Below, piece by piece: positions 7,212 to 8,588 of a stretch of 8,588 bases of DNA. How positions within the stretch are numbered: the stretch's first letter is position 1; each line of letters begins with the position of its first letter. Source of the stretch: Limnohabitans sp. (lineage in GTDB: Bacteria; Planctomycetota; Phycisphaerae; Phycisphaerales; SM1A02); assembly GCA_030054275.1 (NCBI GenBank), contig JASGCF010000129.1, forward strand, positions 1-8,588. The letters are read 5' to 3'. Below the pieces are notes generated by a model that saw only the letters and a program-made list of their open reading frames with translations, made no database searches and was not told the origin of the DNA. Both the position numbers and the translations under genes were made by a program.

Positions 7212-8215
7212 TGGGTGCGTCTTCTTCAGTGCCTCCAGTCCTCTTGATTGCCTTCAATCGCACCGACACGCTGCAGGAAGTCATTCGTGCGCTTACGCCA
7301 CTTGCGCCACAGCGGATGTATGTCGCAGCAGACGGTCCGCGCGCGCATGTTGCGGCCGACCCAGCGCGATGCGCAGCAGTTCGTGCAATGCTCACGAATC
7401 TGCCATGGAAATGCGACATCGCGACGCGGTTTCCCGATGCAAACGCGGGTTGCGCGCGTGGAGTTTCGGGAGCGATCTCGTGGTTCTTCGAGCACGAACA
7501 ATCGGGAGTGATTCTTGAAGATGACTGTGTTCCTGATCCGAGTTTTCTAGGCTTTGCTGCGGAACTTCTTGAGCGTCACAGCGGTGACGAGGAAGTGATG
7601 AGTGTTTCTGGTACGCGCTTGGCGCGGCCTCTGCCCGAGCAGCGCGAGTCGTATCGATTCTCTCGCTACTTTTCTGCGTGGGGCTGGGCGTCATGGCGGC
7701 GCGCGTGGCAACGCTTTGAACTCGATATTGGCGACTGGCGCAGCAAGTGCCGTTCTTCAGGTGTTCCCTCCGATCACATGAGTCGCGCTGCGCGTCGCGG
7801 ATGGACGCGGCGATTGGACGAAGTCGTACCGAGTGCGCCTCACACCCAACCTCACACCCAACCTCATACCCAACCTCATACCCAGCCTCATACATGGGAC
7901 TACCAGTGGACCTTCGCCCACTTCCGTCATCGCGGATTGTCCGCGCTTCCGAAGGTGAATCTCGTGACCAACATCGGAGCAGGGGCCGACGCGACGCACA
8001 CCTCGCGCGCCGGCCTCTGGTTCGACATTCCTCGTCAATCGTTGGCACTTCCCACGATTCCGCCGCGTGGGCTCTTGATTGACGAAGACGCAGATTTGCA
8101 TCACGAACTTTGGGCGAAAAATCACCGCCCGTGGCTCATGCGCAAGTGGTGGCAGTTTCGGAACCGTCACTCCATCGGATCGCTCGACGCTCGCAGGGGC
8201 TGGCTGCGTTCATGA
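7211..8215 (+). CDS. GT-A-type glycosyltransferase-like protein with PHTQ repeat
   Basis: 334 aa, soluble. The N terminus PPVLLIAFNRTDTLQEVIRA (residues 8-27) and RMYVAADGPR (35-44) are typical of the nucleotide-sugar-binding half of a GT-A fold. The acidic motif GVILEDDCVPDPSFL (99-113) supplies the metal-binding DxD-type site (E103-D104-D105). RYFSAWGWASWRRAW (152-166), TWDYQWTF (228-235) and NLVTNIGAGADATHT (250-264) match a bacterial family of GNT-I-like/family 2-like transferases as I remember it; the donor and acceptor sugars are unknown. Between W198 and TWDYQW a PHTQ repeat fills what is normally a variable loop. The start is ATG 7211, which shares one base with the stop of gene 6; GTG at 7208 is equally in frame. 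It is probably translated with the membrane operon, but its role could be independent, for example cell-surface glycan synthesis. Confidence 0.83.
   Translation: MGASSSVPPVLLIAFNRTDTLQEVIRALTPLAPQRMYVAADGPRAHVAADPARCAAVRAMLTNLPWKCDIATRFPDANAGCARGVSGAISWFFEHEQSGVILEDDCVPDPSFLGFAAELLERHSGDEEVMSVSGTRLARPLPEQRESYRFSRYFSAWGWASWRRAWQRFELDIGDWRSKCRSSGVPSDHMSRAARRGWTRRLDEVVPSAPHTQPHTQPHTQPHTQPHTWDYQWTFAHFRHRGLSALPKVNLVTNIGAGADATHTSRAGLWFDIPRQSLALPTIPPRGLLIDEDADLHHELWAKNHRPWLMRKWWQFRNRHSIGSLDARRGWLRS
7838..7894 (+). repeat. 12-bp tandem repeat encoding (PHTQ)n
   Basis: Four full units plus nine bases: CCTCACACCCAA twice (7838-7861), CCTCATACCCAA (7862-7873), CCTCATACCCAG (7874-7885), then CCTCATACA running into the next conserved motif. 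The period is a multiple of three, so changes in copy number keep the glycosyltransferase reading frame. The C-to-T change shared by the last three units suggests stepwise duplication. Confidence 0.95.
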
Positions 8216-8241
8216 GCGCCAATGGTTGACACGCCGCGTAC

Positions 8242-8588
8242 TTACAGTCGACGCGCGGTGCGTTTCGTGCGTACCAAGCATCCGGCAAGTCCGAGCAAAG
8301 CCAATGCGCCTGGCGCTGGAACAGGTTCGCCCGCAAAGCGGATGTTGTCGAAGCGAATACTGCCACTCGAACTGGTTGCGCCATCGACCACGATGCGGAA
8401 GTACGCACCGCGGCCATCCATGGCGTCGTATGTTGAGAAGTCGAAACTCTGGACCTCCCACGCGGTGGCGCTTGCTCCGAATCGAGCGACCGTGGTCCAC
8501 GCGAGTCCATCCCACCAATCGATGCGGTTGTTTGAGAAGCCCGTTGTCGAGCGACGGACTGCAAACGACAGCGAGAGATTCGTGTACA
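8242..8588 (-). CDS. PEP-CTERM-type surface/exported protein, C-terminal part only
   Basis: Read on the minus strand, an open frame enters from the right edge and stops at TAA (8244-8242), giving 114 residues; its start lies outside the window. The first 85 or so residues are beta-rich with many aromatics (IDWWDGLAWTTVARFGA, AWEVQSFDFSTYDAMDG, FRIVVDGATSSSGSIRFDNI) and look like the end of a jelly-roll or carbohydrate-binding-like domain. The tail EPVPAPGALALLGLAG, then CLVRTKRTARRL, has the three parts of a PEP-CTERM sorting signal: a proline motif (here PAP), a short hydrophobic helix and a basic end. Such proteins are exported and are thought to be processed by an exosortase. The gene converges on the glycosyltransferase, leaving 26 nt between the two stops, and is not part of the operon. 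Confidence 0.82.
   Translation of the reverse strand, partial: YTNLSLSFAVRRSTTGFSNNRIDWWDGLAWTTVARFGASATAWEVQSFDFSTYDAMDGRGAYFRIVVDGATSSSGSIRFDNIRFAGEPVPAPGALALLGLAGCLVRTKRTARRL

Noticed and set aside
8216..8260. Possible terminator between the convergent genes
   Set aside because: Only a 5-bp CCGCG/CGCGG pairing with a long loop can be drawn, and no T-tract follows on either strand.
8136..8564. Two complete minus-strand frames at the right edge (8136-8564 and 8210-8518)
   Set aside because: The third minus-strand frame across the same region encodes a beta-rich protein with a proper PEP-CTERM tail, so these two are shadows; the first also runs into the glycosyltransferase gene.

Overview
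The window looks like a piece of a planctomycete chromosome, most likely from the Phycisphaerae. The main clue is a minus-strand protein at the right edge that ends in a C-terminal sorting tail with the PAPGALALLGLAG core, followed by a basic cluster. This variant of PEP-CTERM is common in that class as I remember it. Base composition is moderately GC-rich and similar across the window, and I see no insertion sequence, tRNA, rRNA or CRISPR array.

Positions 6-8215 hold seven plus-strand genes in one tightly packed run, with gaps of 37 nt or less or short overlaps, so they probably form one operon whose promoter lies left of the window. In order they are: (1) a GlmL/MutL-type ASKHA ATPase with a long C-terminal extension; (2) a soluble beta-rich protein with barrel-sandwich-like repeats and a KOW-like tail; (3) a membrane protein with a signal peptide, an FN3-like outer domain, a transmembrane (TM) helix, a cytoplasmic DUF6754-type domain, a second TM helix and a Gly/Ser tail; (4) a six-TM protein; (5) a protein with an alpha/beta domain held between two TM helices; (6) a seven-TM protein with a large extracytoplasmic loop; (7) a glycosyltransferase-like protein interrupted by a PHTQ tandem repeat. 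A convergent, partial PEP-CTERM protein gene (8) fills the right edge.

The point of most interest is genes 1-6. GlmL/MutL is known as the accessory ATPase of coenzyme B12-dependent glutamate mutase, but neither mutase subunit is in view. Instead the ATPase stands with a barrel-sandwich/KOW protein and four integral membrane proteins of unknown function. Hydrophobicity and the positive-inside rule give one consistent topology: ATPase, gene 2 and the DUF6754 domain in the cytoplasm; the FN3-like domain, the gene 5 domain and the gene 6 loop outside the membrane. My inference is a multi-subunit envelope complex served by an ASKHA ATPase. What it transports, assembles or senses cannot be read from the sequence.

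There is no gene-free stretch over 300 bases. The largest gap between called genes is 37 nt, at 3004-3040.
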